A stretch of 64,000 bases of DNA from an uncultured Macellibacteroides sp. (GTDB lineage: Bacteria > Bacteroidota > Bacteroidia > Bacteroidales > Tannerellaceae), in the NCBI RefSeq assembly GCF_963667135.1, contig NZ_OY762974.1, forward strand, positions 3,162,001 to 3,226,000, in the 5' to 3' direction. Below the pieces are notes generated by a model, which did not search any database, was not told the origin of the DNA, and worked only from the letters and a program-made list of their open reading frames with translations. A program made the position numbers and the translations under genes. Below are positions 15,973-24,346 of this stretch, piece by piece (position 1 is the first letter of the stretch; every line of letters starts with the position of its first letter).

Positions 15973-17337
15973 TTATTTCTTTTTGTGGAAAAAAGGGATG
16001 TAGTCCCATAATTTAGTAAAACTTGAGTTGTGGTGGAAACGAGCCTGCCCGATTGCTCCGTGCCTGTTTTTGAGAACAAGCAGCTTGGAAATTCCGATAA
16101 GTGATGAACCATCTTCGTCCTCTGTTAAACCCAATCTGTCCGGGCGATACAGGAAACTCACCACATCCGAGGTCTGTTCTATCACCCCCGAACTACGTAA
16201 ATCGGCCAATACTGGCAGCTTGTACTTATCGCCCCGTCGTTCAATCTCGCGGTTCATCTGCGAAACTACGATAATGGGTATCTTGCATTTTACCGCCAGC
16301 GCCTTCAGCATATTGATGTTTTTTCCGATGGCTGTATCCTGGTTATCTTTGGAATCGCCTGCGCCCTCAATCATCTGCAGGTAGTCGATTGCCAGCACAT
16401 CGCACTTGCCACGTTTTGTGGCAAGCATGGTTTCGGTAACAATGCTCTCCATGCGGGCATTTCCCATAAAACGCACATCCATTTTCACCTCCTGCAGCGT
16501 CCCGTCTATCAGGTCTTTTACCTGGTTTTCTTCGGCTTCGGTAAGCACCCCTTTACGCAAGGAGTTGGAGTTTACCTCCGTTAGCATGGCAATGGTACGG
16601 TTGGCCGTATCGTAATCTGCCATTTCGGAGTTCACCATCCGCACATAGTGGCCCTTCTGTGCAATCTCTTTGAGTAAAAACAGCGTGATCATGGATTTGC
16701 CCTCCGATGGACGTGCCGCCATGGTGTATAATTCCCCGGGGAAAAAACCACCACCGGTAAGCTTATCGAACTCCGCAAATCCCGAAGCAATGGCCCGGCT
16801 TTCCAAACCCTCTTCGCGGTTCTTGATAAAGTCTTTCCAGTTCTCCTGAACCAACTCCTGAATAGAGCGCGCCTGGTCGCCGGTAACATCCTCGTTAAAC
16901 AGTTCTTCCACGCCTTTGTACATCAACCCAACAATCAGGTTTATATCCTTGGACGTATCACCCAACGACGACATCAGCGTCATATACAGGGCCGAAAGCC
17001 TGCGACGTAAATAATCATCCTTTACTAGCCTGGCATATTCCTCCACGTTGCTCGAATCCAGCACACAGGTAAACAACTCCATATCGTAGTTTAGTCCGCC
17101 CATTTTGCGGTATAACTCTTCGTTCAACAACTTCATCTCCCTGTCTATCAGCAGCGGATCGATACCGATACCTTTGTTGAACAGCGACACCATGCCCCTG
17201 AATATTAGCCCCAGATTTTCATCCTCAAACATGTGAGCCGAGACTCTTTCGACAACGGTAGACATAACCGCCGCATTGGCGAACACGGATCCGAGAACCG
17301 CCTTTTGATAAAATAAACTTCTGTCAGTACTTTCCAT
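15973..17337 (-). CDS. dnaB: DnaB-type replicative helicase
   Basis: Hexameric RecA-fold helicase of 454 residues. The N-terminal domain (~10-110) binds primase, Walker A is ARPSEGKSM (~208-216), Walker B is LAIDYLQMIEG (~315-325) and the arginine/loop region is SQMNREIERRGDK (~359). C-terminal RSSGVIEQTSDVVSFLYRP is typical. It sits with its own primase and winged-helix gene, so it belongs to a plasmid-, prophage- or ICE-like module rather than being the chromosomal copy (inference). Confidence 0.88.
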   Translation of the reverse strand: MESTDRSLFYQKAVLGSVFANAAVMSTVVERVSAHMFEDENLGLIFRGMVSLFNKGIGIDPLLIDREMKLLNEELYRKMGGLNYDMELFTCVLDSSNVEEYARLVKDDYLRRRLSALYMTLMSSLGDTSKDINLIVGLMYKGVEELFNEDVTGDQARSIQELVQENWKDFIKNREEGLESRAIASGFAEFDKLTGGGFFPGELYTMAARPSEGKSMITLFLLKEIAQKGHYVRMVNSEMADYDTANRTIAMLTEVNSNSLRKGVLTEAEENQVKDLIDGTLQEVKMDVRFMGNARMESIVTETMLATKRGKCDVLAIDYLQMIEGAGDSKDNQDTAIGKNINMLKALAVKCKIPIIVVSQMNREIERRGDKYKLPVLADLRSSGVIEQTSDVVSFLYRPDRLGLTEDEDGSSLIGISKLLVLKNRHGAIGQARFHHNSSFTKLWDYIPFFHKKK

Positions 17338-17360
17338 AAGTTAAGATTTATAATAATTAA

Positions 17361-17849
17361 TCAGTTGTTATTTTGTGATTGCCTGCCCAATGGGTGATCC
17401 TTAAGGCAAAGCCGTTGCGGATTGTTATTCTGATTCTCCCTGGGCTTTTTCTCCTCTTTAACCGGCTTGGTAGCTGTATCCCGTAGGGTTCCCGCCAACC
17501 GATCGTAATACCGTATCGAGATATGCGAAATGCCTCCGATTTGTTCCACCTCAATAAGGTTAAGTTCTTTAAGCTCCTTTATCAGGATTTTGGTCTTTTT
17601 TAGCTTTATATGCAGACACTTTGCAATCTCGGTTTGCGAACAAATAATTTGTCCTCTTTGGCAATCAAGCTGCGTGTTCTGATTGTCTACTGTTCCCTTT
17701 TTGAAAAAGCTCTGGGTATAGAGATATTCATACAGTTCAGCTATCAGGCGATCTTCCGGATCATCACTGTAGCGAAGCTTAAAAATAAGACGAGGCATCC
17801 GGATATAAGCGGATTGTAATAAATCGTCAAGTGTAAAATTCTTTTTCAT
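17361..17849 (-). CDS. Winged-helix protein of the replication module (hypothetical)
   Basis: A 162-residue basic protein upstream of dnaB (23-base gap, same operon). A central helix-turn-helix is visible (CSQTEIAKCLHIKLKKTKILIKELKELNLIEVEQ), resembling phage replisome-organiser or DnaD-like N-terminal domains. The C-terminus is a charged, Asn/Gln-rich tail. A role in loading DnaB at an origin is plausible from position only; I do not recognise a specific family. Confidence 0.65.
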   Translation of the reverse strand: MKKNFTLDDLLQSAYIRMPRLIFKLRYSDDPEDRLIAELYEYLYTQSFFKKGTVDNQNTQLDCQRGQIICSQTEIAKCLHIKLKKTKILIKELKELNLIEVEQIGGISHISIRYYDRLAGTLRDTATKPVKEEKKPRENQNNNPQRLCLKDHPLGRQSQNNN

Positions 17850-18184
17850 TTTGTTTTAAATTTATCAGTTTCCAAAATCATCAACACAAAACAAATAAAT
17901 AATGGTCCGTATAAGTGGACTAGCCATCTGTTTGAAATTGTGTTAGTTACAGAGATTTTTGACCAGGGGTTTGGCTAAGCCCATCCTTAAGTATATTATA
18001 TAATAAATATTTATCTATAATCATAAGGCCTAAAGGCGTTAACCCGTTACCGCTGTAACCCGTAACCGATGGCAAAGAAAAAACAATGCTTCTTTACCAC
18101 CAAATCCATCTTTGGAAAATGGGTTTTTGTAAATTGCTGTATATCTGCATGATATGCTTTTTAACTTTCCAGAACACTTTTTAT
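17850..18184. other. Intergenic region with iteron-like repeats, possible origin
   Basis: About 335 bases with no gene. It holds two tandem GC-containing repeats (see 18039-18068) in otherwise AT-rich DNA that includes a TATATTATATAATAAATATTT-like stretch near 17990-18010 (shown here only as AT-rich). Position just upstream of a helicase/primase operon makes it a candidate replication origin or initiator-binding site; this is inference. Confidence 0.35.
18039..18068. repeat. Two tandem iteron-like repeats
   Basis: GTTAACCCGTTACCG (18039-18053) is followed directly by GTAACCCGTAACCG (18055-18068), sharing the core AACCCGTxACCG. These GC-bearing repeats stand out from the AT-rich surroundings and lie 190 bases upstream of the replication operon. 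Only two copies are visible, so iteron function is uncertain. Confidence 0.45.
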
Positions 18185-18700
18185 TTACGCACTTTTTTTA
18201 ACGACTAAAAACCGCTCAATATGCCCCATGGTTTTTGATTTACATATGCCTTTCGACTGTCGGAAATCACGCAGTAAATATCGGTTGATATCTCCAAAAT
18301 CGAAGGTCCGTTTTATCATGTCTGCAACCACTGTTTCCGAGGCGTCACCAAAGAGATTCATATCGAATAATGTGCGAAAAATACCGATGGTTATCTCCTT
18401 GTTTTCCTTGCGGATAGCTATCTTTTGGGAACGAATATGCTGCTCATGTAACCACTGAGCAATAAGGGGTCCGTATTCCTCAAAAAAAGACTTCGCAAAG
18501 CTCTCTAGTTTGTTCTCTTTTGCCGCAACGGGATCAGCCAGAAACGAGACTAATTTCATCACATACATCATCCTTTCTTCTTGTGATTTTAGGTTGTCTA
18601 AACCAGCCTTAAATTCACTAAAACGCTTCTTGCTGCTCCCGCTTAAAATTTTTATTATTTCTACCTCTTTTATTGCTTTGTGATTAGATTTTACAGCCAT
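18185..18700 (-). CDS. Hypothetical protein of the replication module
   Basis: A 171-residue, mostly helical, lysine-rich protein that I do not recognise. Notable stretches are SQEERMMYVMKLVSFLADP and the C-terminal GDINRYLLRDFRQSKG. It has no signal peptide or membrane segment. It is oriented with the DnaB operon and preceded by an elaborate AAAGATAT operator array (18787-18857), suggesting tight regulation. Confidence 0.6.
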   Translation of the reverse strand: MAVKSNHKAIKEVEIIKILSGSSKKRFSEFKAGLDNLKSQEERMMYVMKLVSFLADPVAAKENKLESFAKSFFEEYGPLIAQWLHEQHIRSQKIAIRKENKEITIGIFRTLFDMNLFGDASETVVADMIKRTFDFGDINRYLLRDFRQSKGICKSKTMGHIERFLVVKKSA

Positions 18701-18786
18701 ATTGTTTGTGAAATAACTTATAATGATATTGATTTAATAATTATGCTAGTTTTAAAAAGAAGACAAAAGCGTGGCTAGTCGTTCAT

Positions 18787-18857
18787 ATATCTTTGTGTTG
18801 CGAAAGATATAATTATCGACGATGAAAGATATATCTTTGAAATGTCAAAGATATAAT
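18787..18857. promoter_or_regulatory. Tandem operator array of AAAGATAT boxes
   Basis: Two copies, 44 bases apart, of the unit ATATCTTTG-N6-AAAGATATAAT (18787-18813 and 18831-18857), each an inverted repeat of AAAGATAT; a further AAAGAT at 18825-18830 fuses with the second unit into the 14-base palindrome AAAGATATATCTTT. TATCTTTG is also a -7 element, present in both orientations, so repressor binding would cover the promoter of the minus-strand gene ending at 18185. Confidence 0.55.
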
Positions 18858-18909
18858 CCCGAGCAAGCTACAACGGCTTACCTACAACATGCTTTTTGAA
18901 TTTGTAAAA

Positions 18910-19137
18910 TTACGGAGCCCCCAGGCAATCGAATAGTACCGAAATCTGTTTGGGACTAAACCGTCGTTGTCCTTTTTTCCAACCGTCTGCCTGCAGACGG
19001 GTTATAAGGTTTGGATGTCTTTCCATCCAACGAAGCAACTGCTTGGTTGCTGCCGAAACGGACAACGAGGGTGAATACAGTTGGCTGAGTTCAGCCATAG
19101 AGTAACTTTTAATACAGTGATCATCCAAATTTTTCAT
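18910..19137 (-). CDS. DUF4248 domain protein
   Basis: A 75-residue protein of the Bacteroidetes-specific DUF4248 family. It shows IKSYSMAELSQLYSPSLSVS, then LLRWMERHPNLITRLQADGW and the C-terminal FSPKQISVLFDCLGAP, which match the family pattern. DUF4248 genes usually sit divergently next to an HU-family gene, as here (19380). The function is unknown; the small size and layout suggest a DNA-binding accessory factor. Confidence 0.8.
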   Translation of the reverse strand: MKNLDDHCIKSYSMAELSQLYSPSLSVSAATKQLLRWMERHPNLITRLQADGWKKGQRRFSPKQISVLFDCLGAP

Positions 19138-19321
19138 AGTTTATTTAAGTGTTAACTGCTATACCACAAATATACAAAGAATTAATTAAAAGACAAAATT
19201 AATTAAGTTTTATTTAGGAAATAAATGTCCTTTTTTCAGCAATTAAATGAAATAATCTCCCATAATACGAACTAACCGTACGTAAACTACCATACCCCGC
19301 AAACAGCCGGGTGGGTGATTG

Positions 19322-19329
19322 TATCTTTG
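19322..19329 (+). promoter_or_regulatory. -7 element for the HU-family gene
   Basis: TATCTTTG, 50 bases upstream of the HU ATG at 19380, giving a ~43-base leader that contains GTTACGTAAC (a short palindrome at 19335-19344). Confidence 0.5.
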
Positions 19330-19379
19330 CATTGTTACGTAACGAAAAGATTTCATTAACCCTTAAAAATTAAAAGCTT

Positions 19380-19811
19380 ATGTCTTTAAAATTTTGTCTC
19401 GTTCGCAGAAAGGATATGACTAAAGGAGCCCCTGTCGATCAAAAAATGTTTTACGGTTTAACCCGCGTGTCTAACAAAATGGATTTGGAAAAGCTGTGCG
19501 ACGAAATTGCCGGACGCAGTACTGCCAGTCGTGGCGATGTGAAGTTGGTCCTTGAAGGATTGATTTACGAACTTTCAAGTAAGTTATCCGAAGGATATGC
19601 CATTTCCCTGGGAACTTTTGGAACCTTCCGTTTAACCAATGGTTCGAAAGGCGTTTTGACCGAAGAAGAGTTTTCGAGCTCCTTATTTAACAAAGCCCGC
19701 ATTACGTTCTCGCCGGGAACGATGCTTCGCGACGTGGTAAGCGATCTGAAGTACGAGAAAATGCAGGTAGTAACTGTAACCGAAGCGTGTACCAAAGAAC
19801 ACCTGGTTTAA
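19380..19811 (+). CDS. HU-family DNA-binding protein (Bacteroidetes long form)
   Basis: A 143-residue nucleoid-type protein. Its N-terminal extension (MSLKFCLVRRKDMTK) and the HU core (LCDEIAGRSTASRGDVKLVL, then AISLGTFGTFRLT) are characteristic of Bacteroidetes HU-like proteins found beside DUF4248. The beta-arm segment is replaced by SLFNKARITFSPGTMLRD. In typical loci an amidase follows it; here the inverted-repeat element (19976-20418) follows instead. Confidence 0.88.
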   Translation: MSLKFCLVRRKDMTKGAPVDQKMFYGLTRVSNKMDLEKLCDEIAGRSTASRGDVKLVLEGLIYELSSKLSEGYAISLGTFGTFRLTNGSKGVLTEEEFSSSLFNKARITFSPGTMLRDVVSDLKYEKMQVVTVTEACTKEHLV

Positions 19812-19975
19812 CCATCCGATTGTACCCCGAAGTCTAGTACCCCGGGGTGCAATCTCTTTAAAAAAACAACACTAACCCTTACACTTTTTCCAATCATGTT
19901 CGTTGCTATCAAAAGTTTCTGCTTATACTGATCAGGTTGGTTTTTTCAACGAAGTTAGTCGTGCGGCACTTTTTT

Positions 19976-20418
19976 CTTGACAAAAAAGTACCCAAAAAGT
20001 CAAGGCTTACGCTTCGAGGGCTAAAAATACATCGGTCTGCCGCGCGGAAAGAACTCGCTTCGCTCAAACAGCTTTCCGCTTCTCCGGCATCCCGAAGTAT
20101 TTTCTTAACGCCCTCTCCGCTGATGCCAAGGTGTCGCTTCTTCGAAGCGATTAAGCTGGAGCAGGCTTCTATACAAAACCTCCCCATTAATGGAGTAAGT
20201 AGGACCTGTTGTAGAGCCTCTCCCAAACGACTCGTTGGGGCAGAGGTAGGGCAAAGCAGAACCGGCCTCGTCGGAGCAAGCGTTAAGAAACTGCCTTCCG
20301 GAGGCGATTAAAACGGAAAGCTGTTTGAGCGCAGCGAGTTCTTTCCGTTCAGCCGTAGGGAGGTAGTTTTAGCTTGCGCAGGCGCCTGCCTTGACTTTTT
20401 GTTTCTTTTGCGTCAAGG
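19976..20418. repeat. Nested inverted-repeat element, noncoding
   Basis: Two nested pairs of inverted repeats. Outer arms are at 19976-20006 (begins CTTGACAAAAAAG, ends GTCAAGGC) and 20388-20418 (GCCTTGACTTTTTG...GTCAAGG). Inner 34-base arms are at 20045-20078 and 20314-20347, reverse complements with a single mismatch, containing AACTCGCTxCGCTCAAACAG. The ~235-base centre is GC-richer than its flanks and has no credible ORF. It looks like a folded RNA, a REP/MITE-like mobile unit or a structured origin. Confidence 0.65.
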
Positions 20419-20538
20419 CAAAAGAAAGTAAGAAGAAAAGCTGTAAGAAATGAGCAACTTTCAAAAAAAGAAGAATAGCTAGTATTAAGCAACTTTCAGA
20501 CAAAAAAGAAAAACTATTAACAACAAAAAAGAAAGAAA

Positions 20539-20808
20539 ATGAAACAAGTTAAACAGATTATCGAATTTATATTAGTTTTGGCAAGCTGCTTTTTTCGGAG
20601 CAAAAAACAGCAAAAAGGCAACTGTTACCTTCCTGAAGATCCTTATCCTCCTGGCACTTGTAATGGAAGAAAGGGAGATTGCCCTTGCGGCCCTGGGTGT
20701 TCTTGTAACACTGAGCCAGCGCAGCCCCCCGGACAATCCGCCAACCTGTTAGGTTGGTGTCTTATCGCAGTAGCCGGAACCAGTTATTTGTATAAATTAC
20801 TGGTGTAG
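20539..20808 (+). CDS. Small cysteine-rich membrane protein (hypothetical)
   Basis: An 89-residue ORF with a good A/G-rich leader (AAAAAAGAAAGAAA) before its ATG. An N-terminal hydrophobic segment (IIEFILVLASCFF), a central Cys/Pro/Gly-rich region with CPCGPGCSC, and a C-terminal membrane segment (LLGWCLIAVAGTSYLYKLLV) are visible. In related loci a small membrane ('smalltalk'-like) protein follows HU, so it may be the equivalent, but sequence similarity is not evident to me. Confidence 0.5.
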   Translation: MKQVKQIIEFILVLASCFFRSKKQQKGNCYLPEDPYPPGTCNGRKGDCPCGPGCSCNTEPAQPPGQSANLLGWCLIAVAGTSYLYKLLV

Positions 20809-20876
20809 TGACAATAAACAAATATAATCGAATGTACACGTAAGACTAAAAGAGTTATTATGCAAAATAATCTATG

Positions 20877-20930
20877 TGTTATATAACATTGCCCGATTAT
20901 TTTGCTTTTACGGGGTAAGTCCTATCTTTG
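20877..20930 (+). promoter_or_regulatory. Promoter with palindromic upstream box (sRNA unit 2)
   Basis: TGTTATATAACA at 20877-20888, TTTG at 20901-20904, an 18-base spacer and TATCTTTG at 20923-20930. Same order as the promoter at 5885-5938. Confidence 0.6.
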
Positions 20931-20936
20931 TGGCTA

Positions 20937-20990
20937 ATATTGTTATTAATTAATTGAAGAAAGTCTGGCCCGCGAGAGTCGGACTTTTTT
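20937..20990 (+). ncRNA. Candidate small RNA, copy 2 of a two-copy family
   Basis: Predicted ~54-base transcript ending in the hairpin AAGTCTGG (20961-20968) / TCGGACTT (20979-20986) with loop CCCGCGAGAG and a T6 tail. Hairpin and tail closely match 6001-6030, including GAGAGTCGGACTTTTT. It lies convergent to the orphan HTH gene (21019-21384), which the tail could also terminate. Confidence 0.45.
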
Positions 20991-21018
20991 GTTTGTAGTT
21001 TATACTCCCAAAATCTAG

Positions 21019-21384
21019 TTAAACACCCAGTACAATATCTGAGTCTATATTTAACTTTTTGCTAATCTCCCGGGCAATCTTTAAAGTAGGCTCACTCTTT
21101 CCCGAAAGATATTCACTTATGCGGGAAGGAGAAACATTTAGTAGTTCAGAAAGTTTGTTCTGATTGAGTTTCATTTCATACATACGAAGTTTGAGAACCT
21201 CCAATAACGATGGTGTTTTAATAGGATAATGCTCATCTTCATAATCTGCCACAAGATTTGAAAGTAGTTCAAGTTCGATAAGATTCTTATTATCCAAAGG
21301 AGTATTATCATCTACAAGGGGAAGAAGCTCTTCAATTCTTTCCATTGTCGCTTTGTAAGCTATTTCGGAAGTTATCTTTGCCAT
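21019..21384 (-). CDS. Orphan HigA-like XRE antitoxin/regulator
   Basis: A 121-residue HTH protein. The C-terminal half is an XRE helix-turn-helix (LNQNKLSELLNVSPSRISEYLSGKSEPTLKIAREI, ~78-112); the N-terminal half (EELLPLVDDNTPLDNKNL, then LSNLVADYEDEHYPI) matches HigA-type antitoxins. No HigB-like toxin ORF lies on either side: upstream is the hsdM promoter region and downstream the sRNA-like unit. It is therefore an orphan antitoxin, or a controller-type regulator of the divergent type I RM genes (inference). Confidence 0.8.
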   Translation of the reverse strand: MAKITSEIAYKATMERIEELLPLVDDNTPLDNKNLIELELLSNLVADYEDEHYPIKTPSLLEVLKLRMYEMKLNQNKLSELLNVSPSRISEYLSGKSEPTLKIAREISKKLNIDSDIVLGV

Positions 21385-21410
21385 AACACTTAACGTTGAT
21401 GGTTTTTATG

Positions 21411-21515
21411 CAAAAGTAATAAGTGCATTTCATATTGCAAAACAATATTCTAAATATTGGAAATGTTTTTAAAATCCTTAGAATTCGGCAGTGTTATTTA
21501 TTATTCGTACATTTG
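21411..21515. promoter_or_regulatory. Divergent promoters, HTH gene and hsdM
   Basis: The minus strand reads TACTTTTG at 21411-21418 (27 bases before the HTH ATG at 21384). The plus strand reads TACATTTG at 21508-21515 (40 bases before the hsdM ATG at 21555). The HTH protein could bind between them. Confidence 0.5.
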
Positions 21516-21554
21516 TACTATGAGTGAACAAGTAATCTAACAAAACAAAATACC

Positions 21555-23126
21555 ATGTCCGAAGATCATAAGAAGCAGCTTGAACAGCAGCTTTGGAATA
21601 TTGCTAACACCTTACGCGGTAAAATGAATGCGGATGAGTTCCGCGATTATATCCTTGGTTTTATTTTCTACAAATACCTTTCCGAAAAGATGAACCGGTA
21701 CGCGGATGCCATCCTTGTGCCGGATGGTATTAAGTATGTGGATGTAGACGAGCGTACGGAGTCGGGCCAGACGTTTCTGGAGGTTATTAAAGACGAGGCA
21801 CTGGAGAATCTGGGGTATTACCTGAAACCTTCGGAGTTGTTTAGCCAGATGGCTAAGCGGGGCAACAGCGATACCGAGGGCGAAAATAACTTCATTTTGG
21901 AGGACCTGAAGCGGATTCTGACTAATATTGAGCAGAGTACCATGGGTACGGCAAGCGAAGACGATTTTGATAATTTGTTTGAGGACATGGACCTTACCAG
22001 TACCAAACTGGGGCGTACAGAGTCGGCAAAGAACGAGTTGATTGTAAAAGTGCTTGTGTATCTGGATAAGATAGATTTTTACCTGGAAGATACGGAACTG
22101 GATGTGTTGGGCGATGCCTACGAGTACCTGATAGGGCAGTTTGCCAGCGGGGCAGGGAAGAAGGCGGGCGAGTTTTACACACCTCAGGAGGTGAGTAAGA
22201 TTTTGGCGAAGCTTGTTACCACGGGCAAAAGCCGACTTAAATCGGTTTACGATCCAACCTGCGGCAGCGGTTCGTTGTTGTTGCGTGTGGCCAAAGAGGT
22301 ACAGGATGTAAACGAGTTTTGCGGGCAGGAGCTGAATCGTACTACGTATAACCTTTGTCGGATGAACATGATTCTGCACGATGTGCATTTTTCAAAGTTC
22401 GATATCCGTCAGGAGGATACGTTGGAGCATCCGCAGCACCTGGATAAACGTTTCGAGGCGGTGGTGGCTAATCCTCCCTTTTCGGCCAACTGGAGTGCCA
22501 GTCCGCTGTTTATGACGGACGACCGCTTTAGTCATTACGGTAAGCTGGCGCCGTCCAGCAAAGCCGACTTTGCATTCGTGCAGCACATGATTTACCAACT
22601 TGCCGACAACGGAACCATGGCCATTGTGCTGCCTCACGGAGCTTTGTTTCGTGGAGGAGCCGAACTACAGATTCGCCGTTACCTGATTGAAGAACGCAAT
22701 TACCTGGATGCCGTGATTGGCTTGCCTGCCAATATCTTTTACGGCACAAGCATCCCCACCTGTATTCTGGTGTTCAAGAAATGCCGCGAGAATTCGGACA
22801 ATGTGCTCTTTATAGATGCCAGTCAGCATTTCGAAAAGGTGAAAACCCAGAACGTGTTGCGCCCGGAAGATATCGAGAAGATCGTTACCACCTACCGCAA
22901 CCGCAGCGAAGAAGCCAAGTACAGCAAACTGGCTACCCTTGCCGACATTGCCGGCAACGACTACAACCTGAACATCCCCCGCTACGTAGATACCTTCGAA
23001 GCCGAAGACAGCATCGACATCAACCAACTAGCCGCCGAGTTAGTAGCCCTCGATAAAGCAATGGCCGAAACCGACAAAACCATCGCCGCCTATTGCCAGG
23101 AACTAAACATCTCAACCCCCTTCTAA
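21555..23126 (+). CDS. hsdM: Type I RM methyltransferase subunit HsdM
   Basis: N6-adenine methyltransferase subunit of a type I restriction-modification complex, 523 residues. It has the N-terminal HsdM_N domain (LWNIANTLRGKMNADEFRDY), the AdoMet-binding motif DPTCGSGSLLL (~233) and the catalytic NPPF (AVVANPPFSANW, ~305), with the TRD-interacting C-terminus following. hsdS begins 2 bases after its stop, so they are coupled. Confidence 0.95.
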   Translation: MSEDHKKQLEQQLWNIANTLRGKMNADEFRDYILGFIFYKYLSEKMNRYADAILVPDGIKYVDVDERTESGQTFLEVIKDEALENLGYYLKPSELFSQMAKRGNSDTEGENNFILEDLKRILTNIEQSTMGTASEDDFDNLFEDMDLTSTKLGRTESAKNELIVKVLVYLDKIDFYLEDTELDVLGDAYEYLIGQFASGAGKKAGEFYTPQEVSKILAKLVTTGKSRLKSVYDPTCGSGSLLLRVAKEVQDVNEFCGQELNRTTYNLCRMNMILHDVHFSKFDIRQEDTLEHPQHLDKRFEAVVANPPFSANWSASPLFMTDDRFSHYGKLAPSSKADFAFVQHMIYQLADNGTMAIVLPHGALFRGGAELQIRRYLIEERNYLDAVIGLPANIFYGTSIPTCILVFKKCRENSDNVLFIDASQHFEKVKTQNVLRPEDIEKIVTTYRNRSEEAKYSKLATLADIAGNDYNLNIPRYVDTFEAEDSIDINQLAAELVALDKAMAETDKTIAAYCQELNISTPF

Positions 23127-23128
23127 CC

Positions 23129-24331
23129 ATGGAAAAGAACAAAAACGTACCCAAGTTACGGTTCCCCGAGTTCACCGGGGAGTGGGAAGAGAAGAAGTTG
23201 GGAGAAATAATGGATTACACAAAAGGCTATGCTTTTCAGTCAGAGCATTATCTCTCCAAAGGAGTAAGAATAATAAGAGTTTCTGATTTAGGAGCAAGAG
23301 AAATTAAATCAGAAGGAGATAAAATTTATATAGATGAAAGAATAACAAGTAATTTAGAAAAATATAAGTTATATAAAGAAGATATTATTATTACCACAGT
23401 AGGTTCAAAACCTGACATGGTAGATTCATCTGTTGGAAGAGGTATTTTTATAAATAAAGACAATGAAGGCTTATTAAATCAAAATATGCTTAAAATTAAT
23501 AAGTCAGAAAAAGTAAATAATAAATTTTTGATTGGTTATATTAATACAGATAAGTATTTTAGGTATATAAAATTAATTCAAAGGGGTAATGCTAACCAAT
23601 CAAATATTACTGTAGTTGATTTATTGGAATATGAAATTTATCTTCCGTCTCTACCAGAGCAAACTAAAATAGCATCCTTTCTAACGGCAGTAGATGAAAA
23701 ACTTACCCAGCTGAAAAAGAAGAAAACCCTTTTGGAACAATATAAAAAAGGGATAATGCAAAAATTGTTTTCCCAAGAACTCCGCTTCAAAGAAGACAAC
23801 AACCAAGACTTCCCCGATTGGCAAGAAAAAACATTAGGAGAAATTAGTAAGATTACGAATGGTAATGGAGATGTTCAAGATGCAAGTCTTGAAGCGAAAG
23901 AAGGATGGTATCCTTTTTATGATAGATCTGAAATTGTAAAATATCTTGACAGGTATACTTTTGATGGAGAAGCTGTTATTTACCCAGGTGAGGGACAATC
24001 ATTCTTCCCAAGATATTTCAATGGAAAATATGGACTTCATCAAAGGTGTTACACAATTAAAGATTATTGTGCTAATATACATGGGAAGTATCTCTACTAC
24101 TATTTATCTACTCAAAATAATTACTTTGTAGCATTTGCTGTTGGATCTACAGTTCCTTCTTTAAGATTGGATACCTTTCAACAAGCTAAAGTTTTCATTC
24201 CTTCTCTGCCTGAACAACAAAAAATCTCCAACTTCTTATCATCCATAGATGAAAAGATAAGCCATTGCAGTGCACAGATCGAAAAGATGGAAGCCTGGAA
24301 GAAGGGATTGTTACAGCAAATGTTTTGTTAA
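23129..24331 (+). CDS. hsdS: Type I RM specificity subunit HsdS
   Basis: DNA-recognition subunit of 400 residues with two target-recognition domains. The central conserved repeat (FLTAVDEKLTQLKKKKTLLE...GIMQKLFSQELRF) and the distal repeat (NFLSSIDEKISHCSAQIEKMEAWKKGLL) are both intact, so it is a full two-TRD protein. The TRDs are much more AT-rich than hsdM, as is common for horizontally exchanged specificity domains. The open frame extends to 23093, but ATG 23129 just after the hsdM stop is the likely start. Confidence 0.93.
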   Translation: MEKNKNVPKLRFPEFTGEWEEKKLGEIMDYTKGYAFQSEHYLSKGVRIIRVSDLGAREIKSEGDKIYIDERITSNLEKYKLYKEDIIITTVGSKPDMVDSSVGRGIFINKDNEGLLNQNMLKINKSEKVNNKFLIGYINTDKYFRYIKLIQRGNANQSNITVVDLLEYEIYLPSLPEQTKIASFLTAVDEKLTQLKKKKTLLEQYKKGIMQKLFSQELRFKEDNNQDFPDWQEKTLGEISKITNGNGDVQDASLEAKEGWYPFYDRSEIVKYLDRYTFDGEAVIYPGEGQSFFPRYFNGKYGLHQRCYTIKDYCANIHGKYLYYYLSTQNNYFVAFAVGSTVPSLRLDTFQQAKVFIPSLPEQQKISNFLSSIDEKISHCSAQIEKMEAWKKGLLQQMFC

Positions 24332-24346
24332 AAACTAAATAAAACC

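Noticed and set aside
15963-16112. 50-residue N-terminal extension of the primase
   Set aside because: It lies inside the dnaB gene in another frame; the CHC2 primase start at 15962 is 10 bases after the dnaB stop.
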